Positions 24,353 through 31,912 of a DNA stretch of 39,586 bases are shown here, piece after piece; position 1 is the first letter of the stretch, and every line of letters begins with the position of its first letter. This DNA comes from an uncultured bacterium (GTDB lineage: Bacteria > Bacillota > Clostridia > Christensenellales > UBA1242). The position numbers and the translations under genes were made by a program. Location: assembly GCA_949474265.1 (NCBI GenBank), contig CASXBC010000009.1:1-39586 (forward strand), written 5' to 3'. Under the pieces are notes generated by a model. It worked only from the letters and a program-made list of their open reading frames with translations. It had not been told where the DNA came from and ran no database searches.

Positions 24353-25687
24353 ATGGAAAAAATACTTGAATTTGTAAAGAAAAATAAGCTTATAAAAGCT
24401 GGAGAAGTTATTGGCGTTGGGGTAAGTGGCGGAATTGACTCAATGTGTTTGTTGCATTTTTTTAACGCAAACAAGGAGGCTCTTGATATTGATGTGGTTG
24501 CAATTCATATCAACCATGGTATAAGAGAAGAGAGTGATGACGAAGCAAGATTTGTAGTTCAGAAATGCAAGGAAATGGGTGTTAGAGTTTATAAATTTAC
24601 TATTGATGCACCAAAGATTGCAAGAGAGAAAAAACTCAGCATTGAGACTGCTGCACGAGAGGGAAGGTATGGTGTCTTTGAAGCTCTTGTAAAAAAAGAT
24701 ATAGTAGATAAGGTTGCTCTTGCACATCATCAAAGCGACCAAGCAGAAACAATTTTGATGCACATTTTTAGAGGTTGCGGTGTTTCTGGTGCAAGGGGGA
24801 TGGAACCTATACGTGACAAGATTTATATCAGACCAATGTTGCCTGTTTCAAAAGAACATATATCAGATTATGCAAATATGTTCAACATTGAATATGTTGA
24901 GGATTCAAGCAACAAAGACACAAGCTACACAAGAAACTTTCTCAGAAATATTGTTATGAAAGACATTTTGAAAAAGTGGCCAAACGCAATTGAAGCGATA
25001 AACAATTTTGCTACAGCGGTCAGTGAAGATGACGAGTATATTAAGTCAACAATCAACACCAATGCTCTTATGGTCGACAAAAAGTTGGTGCAAATGCCAT
25101 GTTATTATTTTAAAGGAAAAAGCTCTGTTTACAGCAGGATTTCATTTAAGGCACTCTCTCTCATTGGGGTGGATAAGGACATTGAAAGAAAGCATATAGA
25201 AATGATAAGAGACCTTGCCTTAAATGGCGAGAATGGCAAAAAGATTAAATTGCCATACGAGGTGACTGTCAGCAAAGAATATGATTTTTTGACTTTTGAA
25301 AACACTTATGTTGAAAGGCAAGAACTTTCAAGAGTTTTCAAAATTGAGGATTTTGCAGTGACCAATTTCGGAACAGTTTGCTTAAGGCGTGTAAAAACCG
25401 AAAAAATGGGCGAGCATGGAGCACTATATTTTGACAATAAAAAAATTCCTAAGGGTGCAAAATGGAGATATAGAGAAGAGGGAGATATTTTTGAAAAGTT
25501 TGGTGGTGGCACAAAAAAACTTAAATCATTTTTGATTGATAGAAAAGTGCCGGTTAGACTGCGTGATTTTATTCCTGTTTTGGCTTATGGAAATGAAGTA
25601 TATATTGTTGCTGGCATTGAGGTAAGTGAAAAAATTAAGGTTGATAAAGCTAGCCCAACTTGTTTGAAACTTACAATTAAAAAATAA
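24353..25687 (+). CDS. tilS: tRNA(Ile)-lysidine synthetase (TilS)
   Basis: ATP-dependent attachment of lysine to C34 of the CAU-anticodon tRNA-Ile, which lets it read AUA; essential in most bacteria. 444 residues. The N-terminal PP-loop SGGIDSM is at about residues 25-31, with INHGIREES near 50, ALAHHQSDQAETILM near 120 and FRGCGVSGARGM near 140. The C-terminal domain carries KWRYREEGD, KKLKSFLIDRKVP and VAGIEVSEKIKV. Own promoter and terminator, so it is monocistronic, unlike the usual tilS-hpt-ftsH order. Confidence 0.96.
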   Translation: MEKILEFVKKNKLIKAGEVIGVGVSGGIDSMCLLHFFNANKEALDIDVVAIHINHGIREESDDEARFVVQKCKEMGVRVYKFTIDAPKIAREKKLSIETAAREGRYGVFEALVKKDIVDKVALAHHQSDQAETILMHIFRGCGVSGARGMEPIRDKIYIRPMLPVSKEHISDYANMFNIEYVEDSSNKDTSYTRNFLRNIVMKDILKKWPNAIEAINNFATAVSEDDEYIKSTINTNALMVDKKLVQMPCYYFKGKSSVYSRISFKALSLIGVDKDIERKHIEMIRDLALNGENGKKIKLPYEVTVSKEYDFLTFENTYVERQELSRVFKIEDFAVTNFGTVCLRRVKTEKMGEHGALYFDNKKIPKGAKWRYREEGDIFEKFGGGTKKLKSFLIDRKVPVRLRDFIPVLAYGNEVYIVAGIEVSEKIKVDKASPTCLKLTIKK

Positions 25688-25695
25688 TTTTATAT

Positions 25696-25725
25696 AAAAA
25701 AGCTTGATAATAATCAGGTTTTTTT
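25696..25725 (+). terminator. Terminator after tilS
   Basis: AAAAAAGCTTGA pairs with TCAGGTTTTTTT (two G-U pairs) around TAATAA. Confidence 0.75.
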
Positions 25726-25757
25726 GTTTTTAAAAATAAATTGCACATACTAAAAGC

Positions 25758-25856
25758 ATGAAAAAGAGAAAATCAAAAGATAAGTTTGAAAAGCTAGACC
25801 CTTTAGCACCTTATTTGCCAAATGAAGAAAATAATAACAACAGACAACTTTCTTGA
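25758..25856 (+). CDS. Possible 32-residue basic/acidic micro-protein
   Basis: ATG-initiated frame with a Lys-rich start (MKKRKSKDKFEKLD), PLAPYLP and an Asn-rich end. No good Shine-Dalgarno precedes it, but it lies alone between a terminator and the next promoter, and its stop overlaps that promoter's -35. Could be chance. Confidence 0.3.
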   Translation: MKKRKSKDKFEKLDPLAPYLPNEENNNNRQLS

Positions 25857-25880
25857 CAACAATTTTTGTTTTGTGATAAT
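25853..25880 (+). promoter_or_regulatory. Promoter of the InlB-repeat membrane protein
   Basis: TTGACA (25853-25858), 16-bp spacer, TGT plus GATAAT (25875-25880). Confidence 0.75.
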
Positions 25881-25898
25881 ATTTTTACAGGAGATAAG

Positions 25899-26729
25899 AT
25901 GAACAGAAGCTTTTATGACAAACTTTCAATTGTTGTTACAGCAGTGCTACTTTGCGTTGTTGTCATTTTGACAATCACATCATCTTTCAAAAAATCTCCA
26001 CAAGGTCAAACTGAACCAGATATTACTTACAATGTTTCTTTTTTTGCTGATGACAAAGAAACTTTGTTGGAAAAACTTTCTGTCAACAAAGGAGAAAAAG
26101 CCAGCATAGCTCCTCCAAGCAAAGAGCCAACATTATACATAAATTACAAGTTTTTAAATTGGACGTTTGAGGATGGAAGTGATGCTTCGCAAAGCTTAGA
26201 GTCTGTGCAGAGTGATATGTCAGTTTATGCAAAATTTGAAGAGGTTGAACGAAGTTATACCATAACTTTTTATCAAACAAAGGATTCAAAAGTACCCCTT
26301 GCCGCTCCTGTAGTTGTTGCAGGAGGAAACTTTGACCCAACACCTTTGAAATTTGAGCCTCCTTATGATGAGGATTATGATTTTGTTTTTGACCATTGGG
26401 TTGATAAAGACGGCAATGATATGACAGATAGTTTTGATAATATTTTGAGTGACCTTGTAGTCTATGCAGAGTATAGAAAAGTAAGAAAAATATACAGTCT
26501 TTCATTTACCTCTCCATATATTATGGTTAAGGAAGGAGAAGGTACTTTTATTGGTTATGAACTTGCCAATCAAATGAAATTGTACAAAGACTCAATAATA
26601 ACAATCAAAAAAGTCGCACCTGAAGGAAAGGATGTGATTTACCAAGTGAATGGTGCAAATGTAATAGATGAGCATGCAGGGACTTATAGAGTTTATTCAA
26701 ATGTCAGTATTTTAGTTGCATTGATGTAA
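25899..26729 (+). CDS. Membrane-anchored protein with InlB-like repeats
   Basis: 276 residues: short cytosolic head, one transmembrane helix (about residues 10-30), then an extracellular part with beta-grasp InlB-B-like repeats at about 45-110 (YNVSFFADD, FLNWTFEDG, VYAKFEEV), 112-195 (YTITFYQTKD, FDHWVDKDGN, VYAEYRKV) and a shorter third segment ending VSILVALM. Each repeat has the strand-turn-FxxW-VYAxY plan seen in the lipoprotein at the start of this window. Likely surface scaffold or adhesin, no enzyme motif. The ATG at 25899 is chosen because AGGAGA sits 6 bp upstream and the earlier in-frame ATG at 25866 lies inside the promoter. Confidence 0.8.
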   Translation: MNRSFYDKLSIVVTAVLLCVVVILTITSSFKKSPQGQTEPDITYNVSFFADDKETLLEKLSVNKGEKASIAPPSKEPTLYINYKFLNWTFEDGSDASQSLESVQSDMSVYAKFEEVERSYTITFYQTKDSKVPLAAPVVVAGGNFDPTPLKFEPPYDEDYDFVFDHWVDKDGNDMTDSFDNILSDLVVYAEYRKVRKIYSLSFTSPYIMVKEGEGTFIGYELANQMKLYKDSIITIKKVAPEGKDVIYQVNGANVIDEHAGTYRVYSNVSILVALM

Positions 26730-26759
26730 AAAAAACGAGCAATTTTGCTCGCTTTTTTT
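26730..26759. terminator. Bidirectional terminator
   Basis: CGAGCAA / TTGCTCG stem with A-run before and T-run after, between convergent genes ending at 26729 and 26758. Confidence 0.85.
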
Positions 26760-26916
26760 AATCTTGGCTAGGGCAGTAAAAACTTCCTTCATGCTGAGTT
26801 GCAGGAAATTTTTGTCCTTTTTCCAAATAAATTTGCCCACCATTTTCTCCATCTTTGTCAAAGGCAGTGTAATAACCTGTTTTGTTGGCTGACTCGCCTG
26901 GTCTGTATCTTTTCAT
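26758..26916 (-). CDS. YjzC-like small protein
   Basis: 52 residues beginning MKRYRPGESANKTGYYTAF, with a central QIYLEKGQKFPATQH and a C-terminal FYCPSQD. The RPGxxAxxxGxY...KGxxFP pattern matches the YjzC-like family of small Bacillota proteins of unknown function. GGAGG lies 7 bp before the ATG, giving a strong ribosome site. It sits convergently to the InlB-repeat gene and divergently to the T-box operon. Confidence 0.7.
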   Translation of the reverse strand: MKRYRPGESANKTGYYTAFDKDGENGGQIYLEKGQKFPATQHEGSFYCPSQD

Positions 26917-26992
26917 AAAAGCCTCCTACAAAGAGTTTTTGCAAAAGCAGAGAAAAGATACCTGTTTTGTTTTTTATTCCTAAAATTTTTTG

Positions 26993-27021
26993 TTGACAAA
27001 GGGAGTTTTGTTTGTTAGAAT
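26993..27021 (+). promoter_or_regulatory. Near-consensus promoter of the tyrosine T-box operon
   Basis: TTGACA (26993-26998), 17-bp spacer, TAGAAT (27016-27021); predicted +1 near 27028. Confidence 0.8.
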
Positions 27022-27027
27022 AAAAGC

Positions 27028-27446
27028 ATAAGATGTTTTGAGTTTTCTCAAAGTGTCAAAAAATCAAGATGGTGGGGTGAAAAGAAGTAGTTTTCTTCAA
27101 CAAATCTGCAGAGAGAGGTTGTTTGGTGAAAAACCTTGATTGGATGAAAACGAATTACAGTCATTTCAAGTCTTGCGTAATTGTCAACGAATGACAAAAT
27201 AAGGGTTGAGGAGAGTCAACTGCACGGAATTGGCATTGGACATCAAAAAGATGACACAGCGGCGCGTTATGGGAATTGTCGACAAACATCTCACATTCAT
27301 GGAGAGAGATTTGGAGGAGAACCAACGTAGTAGCGGTTAGCCAAAGTCGTGTCCGCGTCAAACGGAGTTGGTGCTTCCCAAACTAAATTTAGGTGGTACC
27401 ACGAACGCATGCTTCGTCCTAAAAATAGGATTTAGCATGCTTTTTT
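27028..27446 (+). promoter_or_regulatory. Tyrosine-specific T-box riboswitch
   Basis: A leader of about 420 nt ahead of the nucleoside phosphorylase-GNAT-tyrS operon. The AGAGAG motif (27110-27115) and the distal GGTGAAAAACC (27125-27135) mark Stem I. The specifier loop GAATTACAG gives UAC at 27156-27158, a tyrosine codon followed by the usual A. The T-box AGGTGGTACCACG at 27391-27403 is followed by a terminator with GCATGCT/AGCATGC arms and TTTTTT (27407-27446). Uncharged tRNA-Tyr should pair with the T-box and prevent termination. tyrS in the operon confirms the amino-acid assignment. Confidence 0.92.
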
Positions 27447-27458
27447 GTTGAGGAAATC

Positions 27459-28238
27459 ATGATAAAGAAAGAGAAATTTCCGATTTTGGAACTAAGCACA
27501 CAAGAAGAGGGTATTTTGACAAGAAAAACAAACACTGTCAAGACTTCTCAAGCAACTCCGTTTCCTGAAAGGGCCATTTTTGCTTTTTTGAAAGAAGGAG
27601 TTATAAAAGACTTTGTCAAAAAGTATGGTGGAAGAAAAATTTGCATGCACCACACTGTTTCAAAACGCTATCCAATCTATCAGATAAATTTCAAAGGCAG
27701 GCAGGTATGTATTTGTCAAGGTGCCGTTGGCTCAGCTGTCGCAAGTGAAATTTTGGATTGGATGATTGGTCATGGTGTTAAGAAAATTGTTGCTTGTGGC
27801 TCTTGCGGAGCATTGGACCATTTTGAAGAAGGGGAATTTTTGATTCCTACAAAAGCACTCAGAGATGAGGGGGCTTCTTATAAATATCTTCCACCAGCAA
27901 GATTTGTTGAGTTAAACAAAAACGCAATCAAAGTTATTGAAGAAACTATGAGAGAAAAGGAATTAAAATACAAGGAATGTTTTACATGGTCAACAGACGG
28001 ATTTTTTAGAGAGACCGCAGAGATGATTGATTATCGTAAGAGCGAAGGCTGCAATGTGGTTGATATGGAGTGTTCTGCACTTGCTGCAGTTGCAGAGTTT
28101 AGGAAGGTTGAATTTGGACAGGTTTTGTTTACCGCAGACAGTTTGGCAGATGTTGAAAATTATGATGCCAGAGGTTTTGGACGAGATGCACATGAGGGCG
28201 TTTTGGAACTCTGTTTTGACATAGTTTTGAATTTTTAG
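27459..28238 (+). CDS. Nucleoside phosphorylase (PNP/UDP family)
   Basis: 259 residues of the PNP/UDP phosphorylase superfamily, which splits nucleosides with phosphate into base and sugar-1-phosphate. Visible are the phosphate/ribose-binding stretch CICQGAVGSAVASEIL near residue 88, VKKIVACGSCGAL near 108, and VVDMECSALAAVAEF near 202 where the MExxA motif contacts the ribose, followed by a FTADSL strand. It is closer in style to uridine phosphorylase-like members, but the base specificity cannot be set. Unexpectedly it is the first gene of a tyrosine T-box operon. AGGA lies 4 nt before the ATG, immediately after the T-box terminator. Confidence 0.85.
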   Translation: MIKKEKFPILELSTQEEGILTRKTNTVKTSQATPFPERAIFAFLKEGVIKDFVKKYGGRKICMHHTVSKRYPIYQINFKGRQVCICQGAVGSAVASEILDWMIGHGVKKIVACGSCGALDHFEEGEFLIPTKALRDEGASYKYLPPARFVELNKNAIKVIEETMREKELKYKECFTWSTDGFFRETAEMIDYRKSEGCNVVDMECSALAAVAEFRKVEFGQVLFTADSLADVENYDARGFGRDAHEGVLELCFDIVLNF

Positions 28239-28262
28239 TTCAAAGACGAGGAGATTGAGGTA

Positions 28263-28826
28263 ATGATTATTGAAGAAAAAGAGTTTTTGCTTAAAAATGG
28301 CAAAAATGTAACTATAGGCTCGCCAAAATATGAAGATGCTGAAGAACTTGCTATTCATTACAGAAAAGTCGCACAAGAAACCCTATTTTTAATCAATGAT
28401 TTGGAAGATGGAGAAAAGACGGTTGAAGATGAACTGACATACATCAAAAAAATGGAAGATTCGCCAAACAGTTTTTCAGTCGCTGCAAAAATTGGTGAAA
28501 AGGTTGTTGGTCTTGCGAACATTTCTGGAAGAGGTAAATTTAGAGTTAAACATAGATGCGAGATAGGTATTTCCATTCAAAAAGCCTATTGGGGGCTTGG
28601 AATTGGCACAATTTTGATGCAAGTGCTTGTTGAGCAGGCAAAGAGAATGGGTTTGGAGCAAATGGAACTTGCTGTGCATGACGGAAACACAAGTGCAATA
28701 AATTTGTATAAAAAATTTGGATTTCTTGATGCTGGTTGGATGCCAAATTGCTTTAAGTATAAGGATGGCAGTTATGCTGGACTTTTTAGGATGTACAAAG
28801 ATTTAAAAGGAGAAGAAAATGAATAA
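28263..28826 (+). CDS. GNAT-family acetyltransferase
   Basis: 187-residue acetyl-CoA-dependent N-acetyltransferase. Motif A with the pyrophosphate loop is KAYWGLGIGTILMQ (about residues 103-116), motif B is YKKFGFLDAGW (about 148-158); the N-terminal half has the usual helices. The substrate cannot be read from sequence; related proteins act on ribosomal or small amines. It ends 8 bp inside tyrS, so the two are coupled. GAGGAG 10 nt upstream supports the start. Confidence 0.88.
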   Translation: MIIEEKEFLLKNGKNVTIGSPKYEDAEELAIHYRKVAQETLFLINDLEDGEKTVEDELTYIKKMEDSPNSFSVAAKIGEKVVGLANISGRGKFRVKHRCEIGISIQKAYWGLGIGTILMQVLVEQAKRMGLEQMELAVHDGNTSAINLYKKFGFLDAGWMPNCFKYKDGSYAGLFRMYKDLKGEENE

Positions 28827-30057
28827 AGTAGATACAAAACTGTATGATGTTTTAAAGGAAAGAGGGCTTTTGTACCAATGTACAGATGAAGAGGCTCTCA
28901 AAAAAATGTTGGAGAGTGGAGTGCCAATTACTCTGTATGAAGGCACTGACCCTACAGCTGACAGTTTGCACATTGGACACTGCGTTCCATTTTGCATTTT
29001 GAGAAGATTTCAAAAAGCAGGACACAAAGTTTTGCTTTTGATGGGTGGTGCAACAGCTTGTGTTGGTGACCCAAGTGGCAGGCAAGAACTTAGAAAGATG
29101 ATGACAAAAGAGCAGATTGCTGAAAACATTGAAAAAATCAAAAACACTCTCAAAGTCTTTCTTGATTTTGACGGCGACAATCCTGCAGTCATTGTCAACA
29201 ATGCTGATTGGTTTAAAGACTACAGTTACATTGATTTTATGCGTGAAATTGGTGTGCATTTCAATGTCAACAAAATGCTTGCAAGTGAAATCTATGCAAA
29301 CAGAATTTCTGAAGGCGGACTCACTTTCTTTGAAATGGGATATATGCTTATGCAAGGCTATGACTTTGTTCACTTAAACAGAAGTCATGGATGCACTCTT
29401 CAATACGGCGGACAAGACCAATGGGGAAATATTGTTGCTGGGGTTGAGCTTCAAAGAAAACTCAACTTTGCAAATGGAACAAACATCAATCTTGTTGGTG
29501 CAACAAATCCGCTTTTGCTGACTCCAGAAGGCAAAAAAATGGGCAAAACGGAGCGTGGTGCAATCTGGATTGATAAAGATAAAATCTCTGCTTATGACTT
29601 CTATCAGGGGGTTTACCAAACTCCAGATGCTTGCGTTGAGATGATGTTTGCACTCTTTACTGATGTGCCAATGACAGAAGTGAAAGAAATGGTGAAAGCA
29701 GATATTGTCAACGCAAAAAAGAGATTGTCATTTGAGGTGACAAAATTTGTACGTGGAGAGGAAGATGCAATCCTCGCTCAAAAAAGAAGCGAAAATCTTT
29801 TTACAAATGGCGGAGATGATGCTCCGATTTTTGAAGTTGAAAAGTCTGAATTCCCTATGAGCATTTGTGACCTTTTGTTTAAGACAAGCATTGCTCCTTC
29901 AAAGAGCGAAGCAAGAAGACTTGTTCAAGGAGGGGCAATCACCTTTAAAAATGAAAAAGTCTCAGACTTCAATCTTCAAATTTCTGCAGACCAAATCGGA
30001 GACGGTGCTTTGCTTAAGAAAGGCAAAAAAGTGTTTATAAAAGTTGTTTTGGCTTAA
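28819..30057 (+). CDS. tyrS: Tyrosyl-tRNA synthetase
   Basis: Class I synthetase that charges tRNA-Tyr, 412 residues, a cytosolic homodimer. Signature elements: the HIGH-type motif LHIGHC near residue 51, the tyrosine-pocket stretch MLMQGYDF near 178 and GGQDQWGN near 197, KMGKT in place of KMSKS near 241, and a C-terminal S4-like RNA-binding domain (SKSEARRLVQGGAITF). Controlled by the tyrosine T-box. Its 3' end overlaps the minus-strand XRE gene by 96 bp and no terminator is visible after it. Confidence 0.97.
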   Translation: MNKVDTKLYDVLKERGLLYQCTDEEALKKMLESGVPITLYEGTDPTADSLHIGHCVPFCILRRFQKAGHKVLLLMGGATACVGDPSGRQELRKMMTKEQIAENIEKIKNTLKVFLDFDGDNPAVIVNNADWFKDYSYIDFMREIGVHFNVNKMLASEIYANRISEGGLTFFEMGYMLMQGYDFVHLNRSHGCTLQYGGQDQWGNIVAGVELQRKLNFANGTNINLVGATNPLLLTPEGKKMGKTERGAIWIDKDKISAYDFYQGVYQTPDACVEMMFALFTDVPMTEVKEMVKADIVNAKKRLSFEVTKFVRGEEDAILAQKRSENLFTNGGDDAPIFEVEKSEFPMSICDLLFKTSIAPSKSEARRLVQGGAITFKNEKVSDFNLQISADQIGDGALLKKGKKVFIKVVLA

Positions 30058-30291
30058 AAAAAGAAATTCCACATTAAAATATTCATCAAGAGGAATGTTT
30101 GCAACAGTTAAAACTTTTTGCAAGTTTTTGGTGCAAAAACGCCTGTTTCCAGAAACTATTTTTTCTATTGTTGAATGAGAAACACCGCATATCTTGGCAA
30201 ATTGCTTTTGAGAGAGGTGTTTTTCTTTTAAATAATTTATAATTAGCTCGGGCTTTGTTATTATTATTTGTTGCTTTATTGAGCGTTCCAT
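29962..30291 (-). CDS. XRE-family DNA-binding protein
   Basis: 109 residues from the ATG at 30291, supported by AGGAG at 30298-30302. The helix-turn-helix lies at about residues 20-50 (LSQKQFAKICGVSHSTIEKI, then SGNRRFC). The domain ends near PLDEYFN; the last 30 or so residues are antisense to the 3' end of tyrS, so they may be a read-on tail acquired by loss of the original stop. Its promoter contains a palindromic operator between -35 and -10, suggesting self-repression. Confidence 0.7.
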   Translation of the reverse strand: MERSIKQQIIITKPELIINYLKEKHLSQKQFAKICGVSHSTIEKIVSGNRRFCTKNLQKVLTVANIPLDEYFNVEFLFLSQNNFYKHFFAFLKQSTVSDLVCRNLKIEV

Positions 30292-30306
30292 GTTATACTC
30301 CTTTAA

Positions 30307-30374
30307 ACCAAATGGTATGATAATTATATTCAAACCAATTGGTTGATATCAAGCATTTATGCAACCATTTGGTT
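30307..30374. promoter_or_regulatory. Three palindromic operator sites between divergent XRE genes
   Basis: ACCAAATGGT (30307-30316), AACCAATTGGTT (30333-30344, perfect) and AACCATTTGGTT (30363-30374), with centres 27 and 30 bp apart. The middle site fills the spacer of the minus-strand promoter and the third overlaps the plus-strand -10. Confidence 0.75.
30323..30352 (-). promoter_or_regulatory. Promoter of the minus-strand XRE gene
   Basis: On the minus strand TTGATA (30352-30347), 18-bp spacer, TATAAT (30328-30323). The plus-strand gene has TATAAT at 30374-30379 with a weak -35. Confidence 0.7.
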
Positions 30375-30402
30375 ATAATTTTCATATAAGAGAGGATTTT
30401 AT

Positions 30403-30606
30403 ATGAAAGTTTTTGCAGAGAGATTAAAATAATTGAGATTGGAAGAAAGCCTAACCTATGATAAACTTGGTAAGGCAATAGGTGTAAGTGGTGTTGCTAT
30501 TGGCAGATGGGAAAGATGTGAGAAAATTCCAAACATTGAATATCTAGTTGCACTTGCTGTGTTTTTCAAAGTTTCTGCTGATTATTTGGTTTGCTTGGAA
30601 GACTGA
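30403..30606 (+). pseudogene. XRE-family repressor interrupted by a nonsense codon
   Basis: Reads as a 67-codon one-domain XRE repressor (MKVFAERLK, stop, LRLEESLTYDKLGKAIGVSG, VAIGRWER, IPNIEYLVALAVFFKVSADY) with a single TAA at codon 10 (30430-30432) where relatives usually have Glu (one base from GAA). Everything else, including the GRWE recognition helix, is in frame. An RBS-like AGAGGA lies before the ATG. Restart at the TTG of codon 11 would lose part of helix 1. GAGG at its stop serves as ribosome site for the next gene. Confidence 0.75.
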
Positions 30607-30614
30607 GGTGTTTT

Positions 30615-30971
30615 GTGACAAATTGCTTAAAAACAATTGAAATTGTTGAAAAAAAATCGAAATTTATCGGTTATCTTTTTGAGTGTAAAAACACGGATGA
30701 TGTTTCTCAGGCTTTGGAAGGGCTCAGAAAAGAACACAAGAAGGCAACTCATATTTGTTATGCTTATTCTCTTTCAAATCCGTTTTTGGAAAAAGCGGTT
30801 GATGACGGAGAGCCTGGAGGCACTGCTGGCAGACCGATTTTGTCTGTTATTCAAAAGAAGGGTGTCACGAATGCCTGTGTTTTTGTTGTTAGATATTTCG
30901 GTGGAATAAAATTGGGTGCTGGCGGACTTGTAAGGATGTATACAAAAACGACAAGTGAGGTTTTAAAATGA
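30615..30971 (+). CDS. yigZ: YigZ/IMPACT-family protein, short form
   Basis: 118 residues holding only the N-terminal UPF0029 domain: IVEKKSKFIGYLF, HKKATHICYAYSL, DDGEPGGTAGRPIL and VVRYFGGIKLGAGGLVRMY, all strongly conserved in the family. The usual C-terminal DUF1949 half is missing (full-length proteins are about 200 residues). Function in bacteria is not settled; the eukaryotic relative IMPACT modulates Gcn1. The GTG at 30615 is chosen because GAGG lies 6 nt upstream; the frame is open further up but inside the XRE remnant. It overlaps the next gene by 4 bp. Confidence 0.85.
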   Translation: MTNCLKTIEIVEKKSKFIGYLFECKNTDDVSQALEGLRKEHKKATHICYAYSLSNPFLEKAVDDGEPGGTAGRPILSVIQKKGVTNACVFVVRYFGGIKLGAGGLVRMYTKTTSEVLK

Positions 30972-31267
30972 AAGTTGTTACGCTTTGTGGAAGTATGAAA
31001 TTTCAAAAGCAAATGGTTGAAATTGCAAGCAGTCTCGAGGCAAAGCAGGGCTATTGTGTTTTGCAACCTGTGTATTTGGCTGAGGGAGAGACTTTTTCAG
31101 AAGAAGAATACAAAAATGTTGTAGAAGCACATTTTGCAAAGATAAATTTGAGTGATGCAATTTATGTTGTCAATATTGGTGGCTATGTTGGCTCTTCAAC
31201 AAGTGGAGAGATTGAGTATGCAAAAACTCACAATAAAGAAGTGCTGTTTCATGAAACAATAAATTAG
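30968..31267 (+). CDS. Nucleoside 2-deoxyribosyltransferase-like protein
   Basis: 99 residues of a small Rossmann-like family related to nucleoside 2-deoxyribosyltransferases / DUF4406: opening MKVVTLCGSMKF, a helix with QMVEIA, then HFAKINLSDAIYVVNIGGYVGSST and GEIEYAKTHNKEVLF, where the EIEYA glutamate occupies the place of the catalytic residue. It could handle modified nucleotides. Coupled by ATGA to the shortened yigZ. Confidence 0.75.
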   Translation: MKVVTLCGSMKFQKQMVEIASSLEAKQGYCVLQPVYLAEGETFSEEEYKNVVEAHFAKINLSDAIYVVNIGGYVGSSTSGEIEYAKTHNKEVLFHETIN

Positions 31268-31276
31268 GGAGCAAAG

Positions 31277-31912
31277 ATGATAATCACAAAAATCAAACAA
31301 ATTGGAAAGACAAACCGATTTCATGTTTATACAGATGAAGAGTGGTTTGGGATTTTCTTGGATGAGACTTTGGCAAGAGAACATCTGAGGACAAATCAAG
31401 AAATTGATGAAGATAAATTGCTTGAACTAAAAAAAGAGAATGACGAAAAGCTTTCATTTGATATGGCTGTCTCATACATGGAAAGATATGTTACTAGTGA
31501 AAAAGGGACAAGAGATTATTTAAAGAAAAAAGCTTTTTCAGATGCGATTATTGAAAAGACGGTTGAGAAGCTTGAGAGTTATGGTTTTGTGAATGATGAA
31601 AAGTTTGCAAAAAACTATTTTGAGAGTATGTCTGCTGGCAAGGGAAAAAGGGCAATAGCAAACAAGCTCAGACAGAAGGGAATTTCAAAAGAAATAGTGG
31701 ATGATTTGATTGAACAAGTTGATGATGAAGCTCAACTTGAAACAGCAATTCGCTTGGGTGAGAAATTCCTGAAAAATCGTCAAAATGCGTCAAATTTGGC
31801 TAGTAAGTGCCTTGCTCATTTAATCTACAAAGGGTATGATTATAGTGTGGCACAGAAAGCAACAAAAACCGTTTTGAAAGCTTACGAAGGAGAAAAAGAT
31901 GATTGGTTTTGA
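31277..31912 (+). CDS. recX: Regulatory protein RecX
   Basis: Modulator of RecA filaments, 211 residues, all helical. Three-helix repeats are seen as in the family: the N-terminal KLSFDMAVSYMERY followed by TRDYLKKKAF, the core motif YGFVNDEKFAKNYF near residue 100, then KGKRAIANKLRQKGISKEIVDDLI and the C-terminal ASKCLAHLIYKGYDYSVA. Starts 9 bp after the previous gene and overlaps acpS by 14 bp. Confidence 0.93.
   Translation: MIITKIKQIGKTNRFHVYTDEEWFGIFLDETLAREHLRTNQEIDEDKLLELKKENDEKLSFDMAVSYMERYVTSEKGTRDYLKKKAFSDAIIEKTVEKLESYGFVNDEKFAKNYFESMSAGKGKRAIANKLRQKGISKEIVDDLIEQVDDEAQLETAIRLGEKFLKNRQNASNLASKCLAHLIYKGYDYSVAQKATKTVLKAYEGEKDDWF

Noticed and set aside
27161-27361. Minus-strand reading frame in the T-box leader
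   Set aside because: Conserved riboswitch structure explains the sequence; the frame has no family resemblance.
30430-30432. TAA in the XRE gene as a recoded sense codon
   Set aside because: UAA, UAG and UGA all end other genes in this window normally, so a nonsense change is simpler.
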